Shown here one piece after another: positions 10,673 through 18,344 of a stretch of 64,000 nt of DNA. Source of the stretch: Aphrocallistes beatrix (taxonomy: Eukaryota; Porifera; Hexactinellida; Sceptrulophora; Aphrocallistidae); the NCBI GenBank assembly GCA_963281255.1, contig OY725488.1, positions 7,537,524 to 7,601,523 of the forward strand. Reading direction: 5' to 3'. Position 1 is the first letter of the stretch; each line of letters starts with the position of its first letter. The translations under genes and the position numbers were made by a program. The notes beneath the pieces were generated by a model that searched no databases, was not told the origin of the DNA, and saw nothing but the letters and a program-made list of their open reading frames with translations.

Positions 10673-11237
10673 TTATTTCAATTTCTTCTGATTGAGGATC
10701 TTGTTCTTGTTCTTGTTCTTGTTGATGTTGTTGTTTGGCTTTTGCCAGTATAGTTTGTCTGTTCCATTTGTTCCACTGGGGATATTTGGAGATGTTAGCC
10801 ATGTAGCTCTCGTTCACGTGCCACTGATCCAACCATTGGAGGTGGTTGTACTCCGGTTCTTTACTCTGAATTCGTTTCAAAATCGCCTGATTTTCATGGG
10901 TTACTCTGAGGAGGTCTCTTTGCCTCCTTGTCCTGTTCAAACTTCCTTTCGTATAAGTCTTGTAGCTTGTTTCGAAGCTCGGCTTTCCCTTCATCACGTG
11001 TGCCATCTTCTCTACCAGAAGGCGGTTATCTCGCTCAACGATGGCTTGCCTTTCCTCCTCCATCTGTTTCTTCTTAGCCTTCATGTGTAGGTGCAAGTAA
11101 GTTTTCGGTGCCTGGTTGTCAATTATAGGCTGAGCAGATACAACTTTTTGTCTGTGAGTGTCAAATCGGAGTTCATCCCACTTCTTCTTGAGTAGTTTGT
11201 TGTTGGCTGGAGTAATGGGTTGGTACGCACGATGCAT
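10668..11237 (-). CDS. CFAP97 domain-containing protein (CFAP97D1/hemingway-like, axonemal)
   Basis: A complete single-exon gene of 189 residues; human CFAP97D1 is about 165. Family knowledge links CFAP97D1 and Drosophila hemingway to sperm flagellum and cilium maintenance. The CFAP97 core is visible at residues ~45-135: QAPKTYLHLHMKAKKKQ, then EERQAIVERDNRLLVEKMAHVM, then the most conserved segment LNRTRRQRDLLRVTHENQAI followed by LKRI. The sequence is strongly basic with helical, coiled-coil-like spacing. The tail is a short repeated QEQEQEQ run, a simple-repeat expansion absent from the family core. It lies head-to-head with the DDI-like gene (269 bp apart, probably a shared promoter region) and convergent with delta-tubulin. 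Confidence 0.8.
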   Translation of the reverse strand: MHRAYQPITPANNKLLKKKWDELRFDTHRQKVVSAQPIIDNQAPKTYLHLHMKAKKKQMEEERQAIVERDNRLLVEKMAHVMKGKPSFETSYKTYTKGSLNRTRRQRDLLRVTHENQAILKRIQSKEPEYNHLQWLDQWHVNESYMANISKYPQWNKWNRQTILAKAKQQHQQEQEQEQDPQSEEIEIK

Positions 11238-11506
11238 GATTTATTAGTCTTGATAAAAAATATAAAAATAAAATTTAGATTTGTTGTTGATTGAAATTAC
11301 ATCGCATTTATACAAATTTCCAAGCACATATTGTCAAAATGTCTCCTCCCATCTGATTGGTTGTCATGAGCCAATCAACGTATTCAATGCATTGTATTGT
11401 CTCTCTCACTCCTCAATTGTTATTAGACTAGACAATCGTCGAGTTTGATTTACATGTTAGTACACAAGTGTATTATCATGAAGAACTTAAATAGACTTGT
11501 TTAATT
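11238..11506. promoter_or_regulatory. Putative bidirectional promoter between the CFAP97D-like and DDI-like genes
   Basis: A 269-bp gap separates divergent start codons. It contains inverted CCAAT boxes (GATTGGTTG near 11357) and a direct one (CCAATCAACG near 11371), and no clear TATA box. Shared promoter use is inferred from the spacing only. Confidence 0.4.
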
Positions 11507-12619
11507 ATGTCACAGGACCAGCACAACCCTGGAAGCTCCGATCAACCTCCTCTCCCAGACATTGACTGGAGTGCAATACAAATCCCGCCACAAACACAGC
11601 CTACGACATCTACACACAATCCTGCACCTCCTAGCACTTCTCAATTTCCTTCAATTGACTGGGGCACGATACATACGCCTCAAGAATCAGCATCCTTCAC
11701 ACCAACCTCAACTCAAGAAATTCCTAACATTGACTGGTCCTCTATTGCAATACCTACAGAGAGGTTACAGCGTGGTGGTGCTCGCCCTCTCCCCTTTTTC
11801 GACATTAGAAATGACCAAAATCAATTTCCATCGTTTGAGGAGTTTATGACCATGATAGCATTAGACCCAGCATTCCTACAGCGAATCGCTTCGCACGTTC
11901 CGGGTCTGCAGCAGGGATTGGACTCTGACAATGAGGAACAACGCATGACTCTGCTGAGAGAGGTCTATCAATGGATTCAGATGGTGAATGCTGATGCTAG
12001 AGGGGACAACCCGCAGGGGGGAGGACCTGACATCATGGACCCTAGCATCCAGGAGCGAATTGAGAAACAGATTCAACGAGAAAACGTGCAGGAGTCTCGA
12101 GATCTCGCACTGGAGCATGCGCCGGAGATGTTCGGGCGGGTAGAGATGCTCTACATTCGATGCAAGGTCAACTCATTACCGATCGTTGCTTTCATCGATT
12201 CGGGCGCGCAGATGAGTATACTCTCCAAGAAGATTGCTGAAGAGTGCGGTGTCAGTCGTCTCCTCGACGACCGTTTTGCTGGAATGGCACGTGGCGTCGG
12301 AACTGCGCCCATTTTAGGTCGCGTCCATCTCGCCCAGCTGGAGATAGACGGCAACTTCCTCCCATGCTCCTTCTCCGTGATGGAGCAGACGGCGGACCTG
12401 ATCCTAGGCCTGGACATGTTGAAGCGGCACCAGTGCACCATCGACCTGGAACGGAACAGACTTATAATGCGCAGTGCTGGGATAGATACGCCCTTCATTA
12501 GCGAGTCTGAGATTCCAGACGCTGAGCGTATGTTCTCCCAGGGCACAGACGTGACTCAAGAGCAAGAGGATAAGCAGCTAGCCGAGGCCATTGAGAAGAG
12601 TGACACTACTGATGACTAG
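11507..12619 (+). CDS. DDI2: DDI1/DDI2-type retropepsin-like aspartic protease lacking the N-terminal ubiquitin-like domain
   Basis: 370 residues in one exon. In DDI proteins the dimeric aspartic protease cuts ubiquitinated substrates at the proteasome (for example NRF1). The protease is at residues ~200-345: the family lead-in EHAPEMFGRVEMLYIRCKVN, the catalytic motif FIDSGAQMSIL, then GRVHLAQLEIDG and LILGLDMLKRHQCTIDLE. The helical region ahead of it (DNEEQRMTLLREVYQ, IQERIEKQIQRENVQ) also fits. The usual UBL fold at the N-terminus is absent. Instead residues 1-90 carry three copies of an IDW motif: DIDWSAIQIP, SIDWGTIHTP and NIDWSSIAIP. Vertebrate DDI proteins have one similar segment (IDFSSI). 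The C-terminal DKQLAEAIEKS resembles the family's ADQELAEALQKS end. The ATG sits in TTAATTATGTCACAG, which could also be read as a splice acceptor, so an upstream exon is not excluded. Confidence 0.9.
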   Translation: MSQDQHNPGSSDQPPLPDIDWSAIQIPPQTQPTTSTHNPAPPSTSQFPSIDWGTIHTPQESASFTPTSTQEIPNIDWSSIAIPTERLQRGGARPLPFFDIRNDQNQFPSFEEFMTMIALDPAFLQRIASHVPGLQQGLDSDNEEQRMTLLREVYQWIQMVNADARGDNPQGGGPDIMDPSIQERIEKQIQRENVQESRDLALEHAPEMFGRVEMLYIRCKVNSLPIVAFIDSGAQMSILSKKIAEECGVSRLLDDRFAGMARGVGTAPILGRVHLAQLEIDGNFLPCSFSVMEQTADLILGLDMLKRHQCTIDLERNRLIMRSAGIDTPFISESEIPDAERMFSQGTDVTQEQEDKQLAEAIEKSDTTDD

Positions 12620-12811
12620 TTCCGTGAGATGTCAACTCGTCTATCTGGTCGTGATATGCTGACACTCATTGCTCGAACTAGTTTATTAAAGCAACTGCAT
12701 GTCTACTTAGAATGATTGTCTTGGACCAAATTTATCACTAGCGAGAATACGATCTTGAGTTTAGTATTTCACTTCTTATCTACGTCTCTTTACAATTTAG
12801 CATATTTCTCA

Positions 12812-14102
12812 ATGTCGTCGATGGATCCTTCAATCTCTCCAGAATCTCATGCCCACCCTCAACTTCCCTCCACTGCCTCTCCTCCCATGACGCAGTCCCC
12901 GGCACCTGCAACAATGAAAGACACAGCTGAAGATTTCCACGAGGAAGAGGACAGATTGGACTACGCGAGTCTAGATATTCACTCGATGTTGCTACCGCCG
13001 GTAGCCTGCCCTGAAAAGATCCTCATATGCATGGACCCGTGCATTGAGACAGCAGGTTAGTTTAGTCGAATCGAATTAGTTCAGCTATTTATACAATTTT
13101 ATATTTTCTCCGCAATCTAGGACACGTTCTCAAATCTAAAGATGGAAGCAACCAAGAAAGTTTGATCAACATCTGTAAGAACGCAGTAGAAATGTTCATT
13201 TGTACCAAGGCGGCAATTGACAAGCGCCATCAGTTCGGACTGATCACTCTTCTCAACAGCGCCGCATGGACTCATGACCTCACCACCTCGAAGGAGGACG
13301 TGATTAGAGATCTGAGGCAGCTGGACCCTATCGACGTACAGGATATATTCGACCTCACGACGCTGTTTGCTACTGTGCAGAGCAGAGTAAAGTGCGTCTT
13401 ACAAGTATTGAACTCAATCTCTGTAGAAATAATATTAATTCACTTGTGTTCTACAGGTTGCCAGCTGTATCAGGCAGCTTGAGAGCACCTCCACCTTACA
13501 TAGTGCGAGTATTGTTCTTCTACTGCCGCTCTGAATGCCTTCCAATTTTCCTAAATGGCAGAGACACTCAACGGATGTTACTGGAAAATCCTTACTTCTT
13601 CATTGACGTTATTTATATACATAAACCGATAAATCCCGAGAGAAATAGGTAAGAATCTTGAAATTATCAGAATTCTGTTCCAGTTAGAACTCCGTTCGAT
13701 CTCTTCTATTAATAAATCATGATAAATAAACCAAAAAAAACTTTCGGAAAATCCCAACTTCGAACAATTCTGATCCATTAGAATTAAATACGCACCTAAT
13801 TTACGAGATTGTACTCATCATACCTCATTATATTAAAATACTATACCCAACTTGACCAGGAAAATTGGGGAGAAATTTAATAGTGAATTTGTGCAATATT
13901 TAATCTTTATTTAAATCATTTCAGATGTAAATCAATTATGGATCGCTTGTGGAACATAGACCGTAGGGCCAGGAACTACCAGCTAGATGTGACTCAGAGC
14001 ATGACGTCACTCTACGATGCTCTGGCCAAGATACTCGGGCATCCTTTGCAACGACCTCTAATGAAAGACCTGAACAACAAACTGGTAACTGTACTCACTT
14101 GA
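12812..14102 (+). CDS. BABAM1: BRISC and BRCA1-A complex member 1 (MERIT40), four exons
   Basis: My exon model is 12812-13055, 13121-13391, 13457-13648 and 13925-14102, giving 294 residues; human MERIT40 has 329. MERIT40 is the VWA-like scaffold of the BRCC36 K63-deubiquitinase complexes (DNA-damage BRCA1-A and cytoplasmic BRISC). Matching blocks: CPEKILICMDPCIE at the VWA start, NAVEMFICTKAAIDKRHQFG, APPPYIVRVLFFY, NPYFFIDVIYIHK, and LAKILGHPLQRPL near the C-terminus. The exon 2 donor is AAA/GTGCGT: it keeps the frame and rebuilds the family motif (VKLPAV against human TELPVT). The nearer GTAAAG donor would cause a frameshift. Residues ~1-60 are acidic and Ser/Pro-rich, as in the vertebrate protein. 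The start is the first in-frame ATG. Confidence 0.88.
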
Positions 14103-14129
14103 CATTAGTACGTATTGCTTGCTGTGTTA

Positions 14130-14135
14130 AATAAA
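14130..14135 (+). terminator. Polyadenylation signal AATAAA for BABAM1
   Basis: A canonical hexamer 28 bp after the proposed BABAM1 stop. It supports the four-exon model with its end at 14102. Confidence 0.55.
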
Positions 14136-14353
14136 ACGAATATTTGTTAGAATTGTTATCTGATGTGTTTGATCCTATTAATTTGAGATTTACTATATAC
14201 ATAGTCCTACTTCCATTAATCCATAAGTAATATGCTACTAACTTCCGCTTAGTAATTACCCACCACATTTCCTTTGTGTCTAGTTCTCTATACTATGCCC
14301 TTTATTCCCATGCCCCAGCATGGAATATTATCAACATCCTTATACAGTATAAG

Positions 14354-14359
14354 TATAAA
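14354..14359 (+). promoter_or_regulatory. TATA box candidate for the first Eph receptor
   Basis: TATAAA within AAGTATAAATGG, 79 bp before the start codon at 14438. The spacing allows a 5' UTR of about 50 bases. Confidence 0.45.
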
Positions 14360-14437
14360 TGGGATCTATTAAGGACGTCTGATTAATTCTATTTTTAATA
14401 TTATGCTTTAGAGACTAGTGAAATATATTATATCATC

Positions 14438-17400
14438 ATGCTAACCATCATGAACTGCTTATCTCCTAAACTAACTTGTTTGATTCTATTTTGGTCGATT
14501 ATTCCTCAAGTCTATCTTCAGTCCTGTTTAACCTTTCCTTCTAATTCAAGCGAGATATTCAATTCTGCAGTTTTACCCGATGACGGTACTGGGATTGATG
14601 GATTCCAAGTATTTGATGTAGATGGAATGACATATCCATATACAGTGAACGGATTTTCTGGAGATGAATCTTTTATATGCAGACCTAATATAAATGTAAT
14701 AAACTGTGGACCTGCATATCAATGCTGTTTTACCATTACAGCAGTAGAAGTTAATTCAAGTATAGAGAATAACTGGATTGTATCTAATTATTACCCAACA
14801 GAAGCAGAAGTTATTCAGATTCAGATATCTTGTGAACAACTAAATGCCTATCCCGTTTCTGACTGTCGCAGTGCATTCTATATCTACTACTACGAGTCTG
14901 ATACCAGTGTGTCCGACATCTCTAATTTCTTGCCTCAGTTCTCACTTGCTACTCTTAGTATCAATCAAACGTTTAATGATAAATTGGTTTATGCCACATT
15001 CAACAAGGAGAAGGGAGGATTCTATATTGGATTTTTTAATAATGGAACTTGTTCAATAATAAATACGTTTCAAATTTACTATAACATCTGTCCCTCATTG
15101 ACCACTAGTGCGATGTCTTCAGTCCCAGAGACACCTGTTCCTAGATTGAGCCAACAACCCACACAGGTGAACATTTCATGTCCTCCTGGTTCTCTCAGTC
15201 GGAACAGAGCAGAGTGCTACTCTAACAGTAACTGGGTACTGTACCCATGTGAGTGTGTAGCAGGATGGAGACAACTGAGTAACCTGTCTTGTGCAGCTTG
15301 TCCTGTCAACAGTTACAAAGAGTTTGTGGGGAATGAGAGGGAGTGTGTCACGTGTCCATCTGAGAGTAGCACAGACGGTAGTACAGGAAGTGTGACGTGT
15401 GAGTGTGGAGCAGGGTTTTATCGAGGTGAGGGGGAGAGTGTGAGTATGGAATGTGGAAGGAGTCCCTCTGCTGTACGGAATATCAGTGTGGAGAGATATT
15501 CTGTGGAACGAGCTATGCTCAGAGTGTTATGGGATGAACCTGTGGAAGTGTTTAATCGTTCTGTGAGTTACAATTTGAGTTTATACACACGAGAATCTGA
15601 TCGAGATGTGCTGGCGTGGAGTGGAATCAGTGTGGATTTGTGGTATAATCTGTCTGAATCAGAGCTTGAAAGGAGCAGAGAGTATGTGTTGGTAGTGACT
15701 CCATTGAACAACCTTGTGGAGCTGAGTGGAATGGAGAATAGTGAGAATATCAGTTTTGTATCTACTTTCCCTTTGTTGAAGAATTTCTCATTAATAGGAA
15801 ACAATTCTATTTTCAAGTTCGATTATGAGTTGAAGGGAGGAGTGAATGAGTTAAGTTTTGAGTTGAATTATACGAGTAATGGAGGTGTGATGATGCAGGC
15901 AGCAGTGAATGGATGTTCTCAAAGGTCTGAAGATACTTATGGGTGTCAAGTCACTGTAAATAATTTCAACCAGAGTGAAGACTTTATCCTGACGTTGATT
16001 ACCTTCTCTTCAGTAGAAACAAATGCTTTTTCGGATGTTTTTAATTTAATGATGATTGAAACCATGACTCTCCAAACTTCATCTTCTTCTAATGTTACCA
16101 GCAGCCTTGTTGCAAACACTACAAACTCTCCAAATCCAAACTCTTCAGTTTCAAATCCCAATATTATAGTCTACATCATAGTTCCTATTGTACTCATCTT
16201 CCTAATCATCCCTGTTATCTGTTTTGTTGGTATTTGCATTTGTGTGTACTTGTACAAGAAACGAAGAAGGAACCCAACAGTTTATAAGAAAGAAAATAAT
16301 ACATCACAAAATTTCCCTCTCGAAAAACTCTATCAGGATCCGGGCCTCTATAACGATTTGAATACGGCCGTTCGGCGTTTTGCTAAAGACATCGACCACC
16401 AGGATCTGGATTTCGGTGACAGTATTGGTGAAGGAGAATTCGCTGATGTCTGCAGGGGACTTCTTAAGAAACAGGAGCAGCAGATTACTGTGGCCATTAA
16501 AATTCTTAAACCAAGTGCTAGCAAGAAAAATAAAGAAGATTTCTTCAGGGAAGCGTCTATTATGGGACAATTCAAACACCCTAACGTCATCTTTCTGTAT
16601 GGGGTCACGCTGATCAAGCCGATTGTAATCGTTACTCCTTTCATGGAAAATGGCTCGCTTGACGATTTTGTGAGAAGAAACGAAGCTTCTTTGACTGCTA
16701 TTCAGCAGGCCACCATCTGTATGGGAGTGTCCTGTGGGATGGCCTACTTCACGAAGATCGGATTCGTTCACAGAGACCTCGCTTCGCGGAATGTTCTCAT
16801 CGACAGAGACTGGACTCCCAAGATAACGGACTTTGGTCTTTCTCGAGAAACTGAAGAGGAGTTTTATAACGTCAAGTCTGGGGGGAAGATACCCATTCGC
16901 TGGACAGCTCCGGAAGCGATAGCTTATCGCAAATTCAATGAATCGAGTGATGTGTGGAGCTTTGGTGTTCTAATGTGGGAGGTAATGAGCTTTGGAAAGT
17001 TGCCTTACGCGGGAGTTGAAAATTTCAATGTACTCGCTGAGGTCCAGGCTGGATATCGACTCGAAAGACCAGATTTTTGTCCCGAGCCAATGTATGAACA
17101 TATCTTGTCATGCTGGAGAAGTGACTACAACGACAGACCAACTTTCAATGAACTCAAACACAGATTGACTGGGTTGATTGACAATAATTTCGGTAATAAA
17201 ACTAAACGCAGATCGGCCAGATTATCCATGCTCATCCAAAATCTGTCGATAGAGGAATGGCTCGAGTCTCTCAAACTGCCTCGTTATATTCCAAATTTTC
17301 AAGAAGCGGGATACTGCTATATCACTCAGGTGTACTCCATTTCCAATGAGACGCTAATGCGTATCGGCGTCATCCCACTATCGCATCGCCACAAGATTTT

Positions 17401-17455
17401 GAAGAGCTTATCTGACATGTACAAGGCAGTGCAGCATCAAGTCGGACAGCTCTGA
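14438..17455 (+). CDS. Eph-type receptor tyrosine kinase, first of a tandem pair
   Basis: 1005 residues, one exon. Layout: a signal peptide (~1-27); an Eph ligand-binding-like domain to ~220 (ENNWIVSNYYP, FYIYYYESDTSV, GGFYIGFFNNGTC, YYNICP, each with an obvious Eph counterpart); an ephrin-receptor-like Cys-rich module ~248-346; FN3-like domains ~347-530; a TM helix ~576-606; a kinase ~656-912; a SAM domain ~932-1000. Kinase motifs: the glycine loop GEGEFADV (third Gly replaced by Ala), VAIK, HRDLASRN (usual form HRDLAARN), DFG, and the Eph-typical activation segment SGGKIPIRWTAPEA. All catalytic residues are present, so an active kinase is expected. It would signal at cell contacts if ephrin-like ligands exist. 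The block 15077-15966 is nearly identical to the downstream paralogue. Assignment to Eph is firm; the orthologous group is not. Confidence 0.93.
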   Translation: MLTIMNCLSPKLTCLILFWSIIPQVYLQSCLTFPSNSSEIFNSAVLPDDGTGIDGFQVFDVDGMTYPYTVNGFSGDESFICRPNINVINCGPAYQCCFTITAVEVNSSIENNWIVSNYYPTEAEVIQIQISCEQLNAYPVSDCRSAFYIYYYESDTSVSDISNFLPQFSLATLSINQTFNDKLVYATFNKEKGGFYIGFFNNGTCSIINTFQIYYNICPSLTTSAMSSVPETPVPRLSQQPTQVNISCPPGSLSRNRAECYSNSNWVLYPCECVAGWRQLSNLSCAACPVNSYKEFVGNERECVTCPSESSTDGSTGSVTCECGAGFYRGEGESVSMECGRSPSAVRNISVERYSVERAMLRVLWDEPVEVFNRSVSYNLSLYTRESDRDVLAWSGISVDLWYNLSESELERSREYVLVVTPLNNLVELSGMENSENISFVSTFPLLKNFSLIGNNSIFKFDYELKGGVNELSFELNYTSNGGVMMQAAVNGCSQRSEDTYGCQVTVNNFNQSEDFILTLITFSSVETNAFSDVFNLMMIETMTLQTSSSSNVTSSLVANTTNSPNPNSSVSNPNIIVYIIVPIVLIFLIIPVICFVGICICVYLYKKRRRNPTVYKKENNTSQNFPLEKLYQDPGLYNDLNTAVRRFAKDIDHQDLDFGDSIGEGEFADVCRGLLKKQEQQITVAIKILKPSASKKNKEDFFREASIMGQFKHPNVIFLYGVTLIKPIVIVTPFMENGSLDDFVRRNEASLTAIQQATICMGVSCGMAYFTKIGFVHRDLASRNVLIDRDWTPKITDFGLSRETEEEFYNVKSGGKIPIRWTAPEAIAYRKFNESSDVWSFGVLMWEVMSFGKLPYAGVENFNVLAEVQAGYRLERPDFCPEPMYEHILSCWRSDYNDRPTFNELKHRLTGLIDNNFGNKTKRRSARLSMLIQNLSIEEWLESLKLPRYIPNFQEAGYCYITQVYSISNETLMRIGVIPLSHRHKILKSLSDMYKAVQHQVGQL
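15077..15966 (+). repeat. Homogenised block, copy 1 (Cys-rich plus FN3 region of Eph gene 1)
   Basis: 890 bp aligning with 18918-19801. Over ~285 encoded residues I count 11 amino-acid differences; there is one 6-bp length difference near the 5' edge. Outside these limits the two genes are clearly diverged. The sharp edges fit gene conversion. Confidence 0.85.
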
Positions 17456-18344
17456 CGGTAGAGAGGTAGAGTTGTCAGTGTTGCCTATGGCTTCCCTATT
17501 TTTATACAGTCTAATATTTTACTGATTAATTAGGTGGATTTGTAGTGTGTTCAACTAACTGATAGTACCACTCAATTATAGAGGGTGTAGTGCTATATCG
17601 TACTCTGCAATGCTGATGTACATTTCTTATTTGTAAATGTATTAGTTATTTTAATGTTTGAATGTTAAATAATTGTACATTTTTCTTGACAATGAGTTAT
17701 CCGTACAAATAATTTGAATTACATCTGTTTTAGTATACCCTGCATTCGATATTTTATTTTATAATAGGTGTTTTACTTTCAGAGCCTGACTTTTGCACAT
17801 TAACTTGTAAGATCTATCTACAAGTAATAAGTTTATAATCTTAGTGATGATGTGAGTAATGATGTAATAGCTGCACGCGCAACTGTTGGATTATGCAGTG
17901 GCGTAGGCAGTATTGAATGTATGGTGGTGGTGGTGGCGGCACATTGGTTGTGTATTTCTGGTGTACGAGTAATGATAGTTTCCAGTAGGCAACCGCAGGT
18001 GTGCACCCCTCTTGCTATGCTACCGGATGTGGTCAAAATAAGTTATACTTATTGATTTTGTTCCCTAATGAAAAATATTTTACGTAAAATTATTGTATAG
18101 CCATTCTCAAAGTCTCAGTTACTTGTTAATATTAATAATGTTTAAGCCAGCATTCGTAAAGCATATATATACACCAACGCTACCAAAACTATATCTCTTT
18201 TTTGTTCTCAGGGCTTCGATGTCTAGCGAACTTCTCGGAGCAAAATTATTCCTATTGAACCTGATACGATGTTCACTTACTATAATAGCGTTCTGTTTCA
18301 TGCTAGCTCTTACATAAAATATATATTTTTTCTTTTTTAGACAA
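17456..18344. other. Spacer between the Eph genes, with a possible degenerate hAT-like MITE
   Basis: No gene is seen. At about 17896-18026 one end reads CAGTGGCGTAGGCAG and the other GCTATGCTACC, an imperfect terminal inverted repeat like the element at 32345-32479. The sequence just before the second Eph start (a T-rich run ending TTTTTTAG at about 18340) looks like a splice acceptor, so gene 2 may have a 5' UTR exon in this spacer. Confidence 0.35.

Noticed and set aside
11238-11506. Hidden exon encoding a ubiquitin-like domain for the DDI-like gene
   Set aside because: All forward frames in this gap are broken by stops or lack UBL-like sequence. A farther upstream exon cannot be excluded but would have to lie beyond the divergent CFAP97D gene.
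13381-13391. GTAAAG donor at 13387 for BABAM1 exon 2
   Set aside because: It would put exon 3 in a frame that stops within 26 codons. The GTGCGT donor at 13392 keeps the frame and matches the MERIT40 family.
18093-18317. 74-residue frame between the Eph genes
   Set aside because: Short, AT-rich and hydrophobic by composition, with no recognisable product or regulatory signals.
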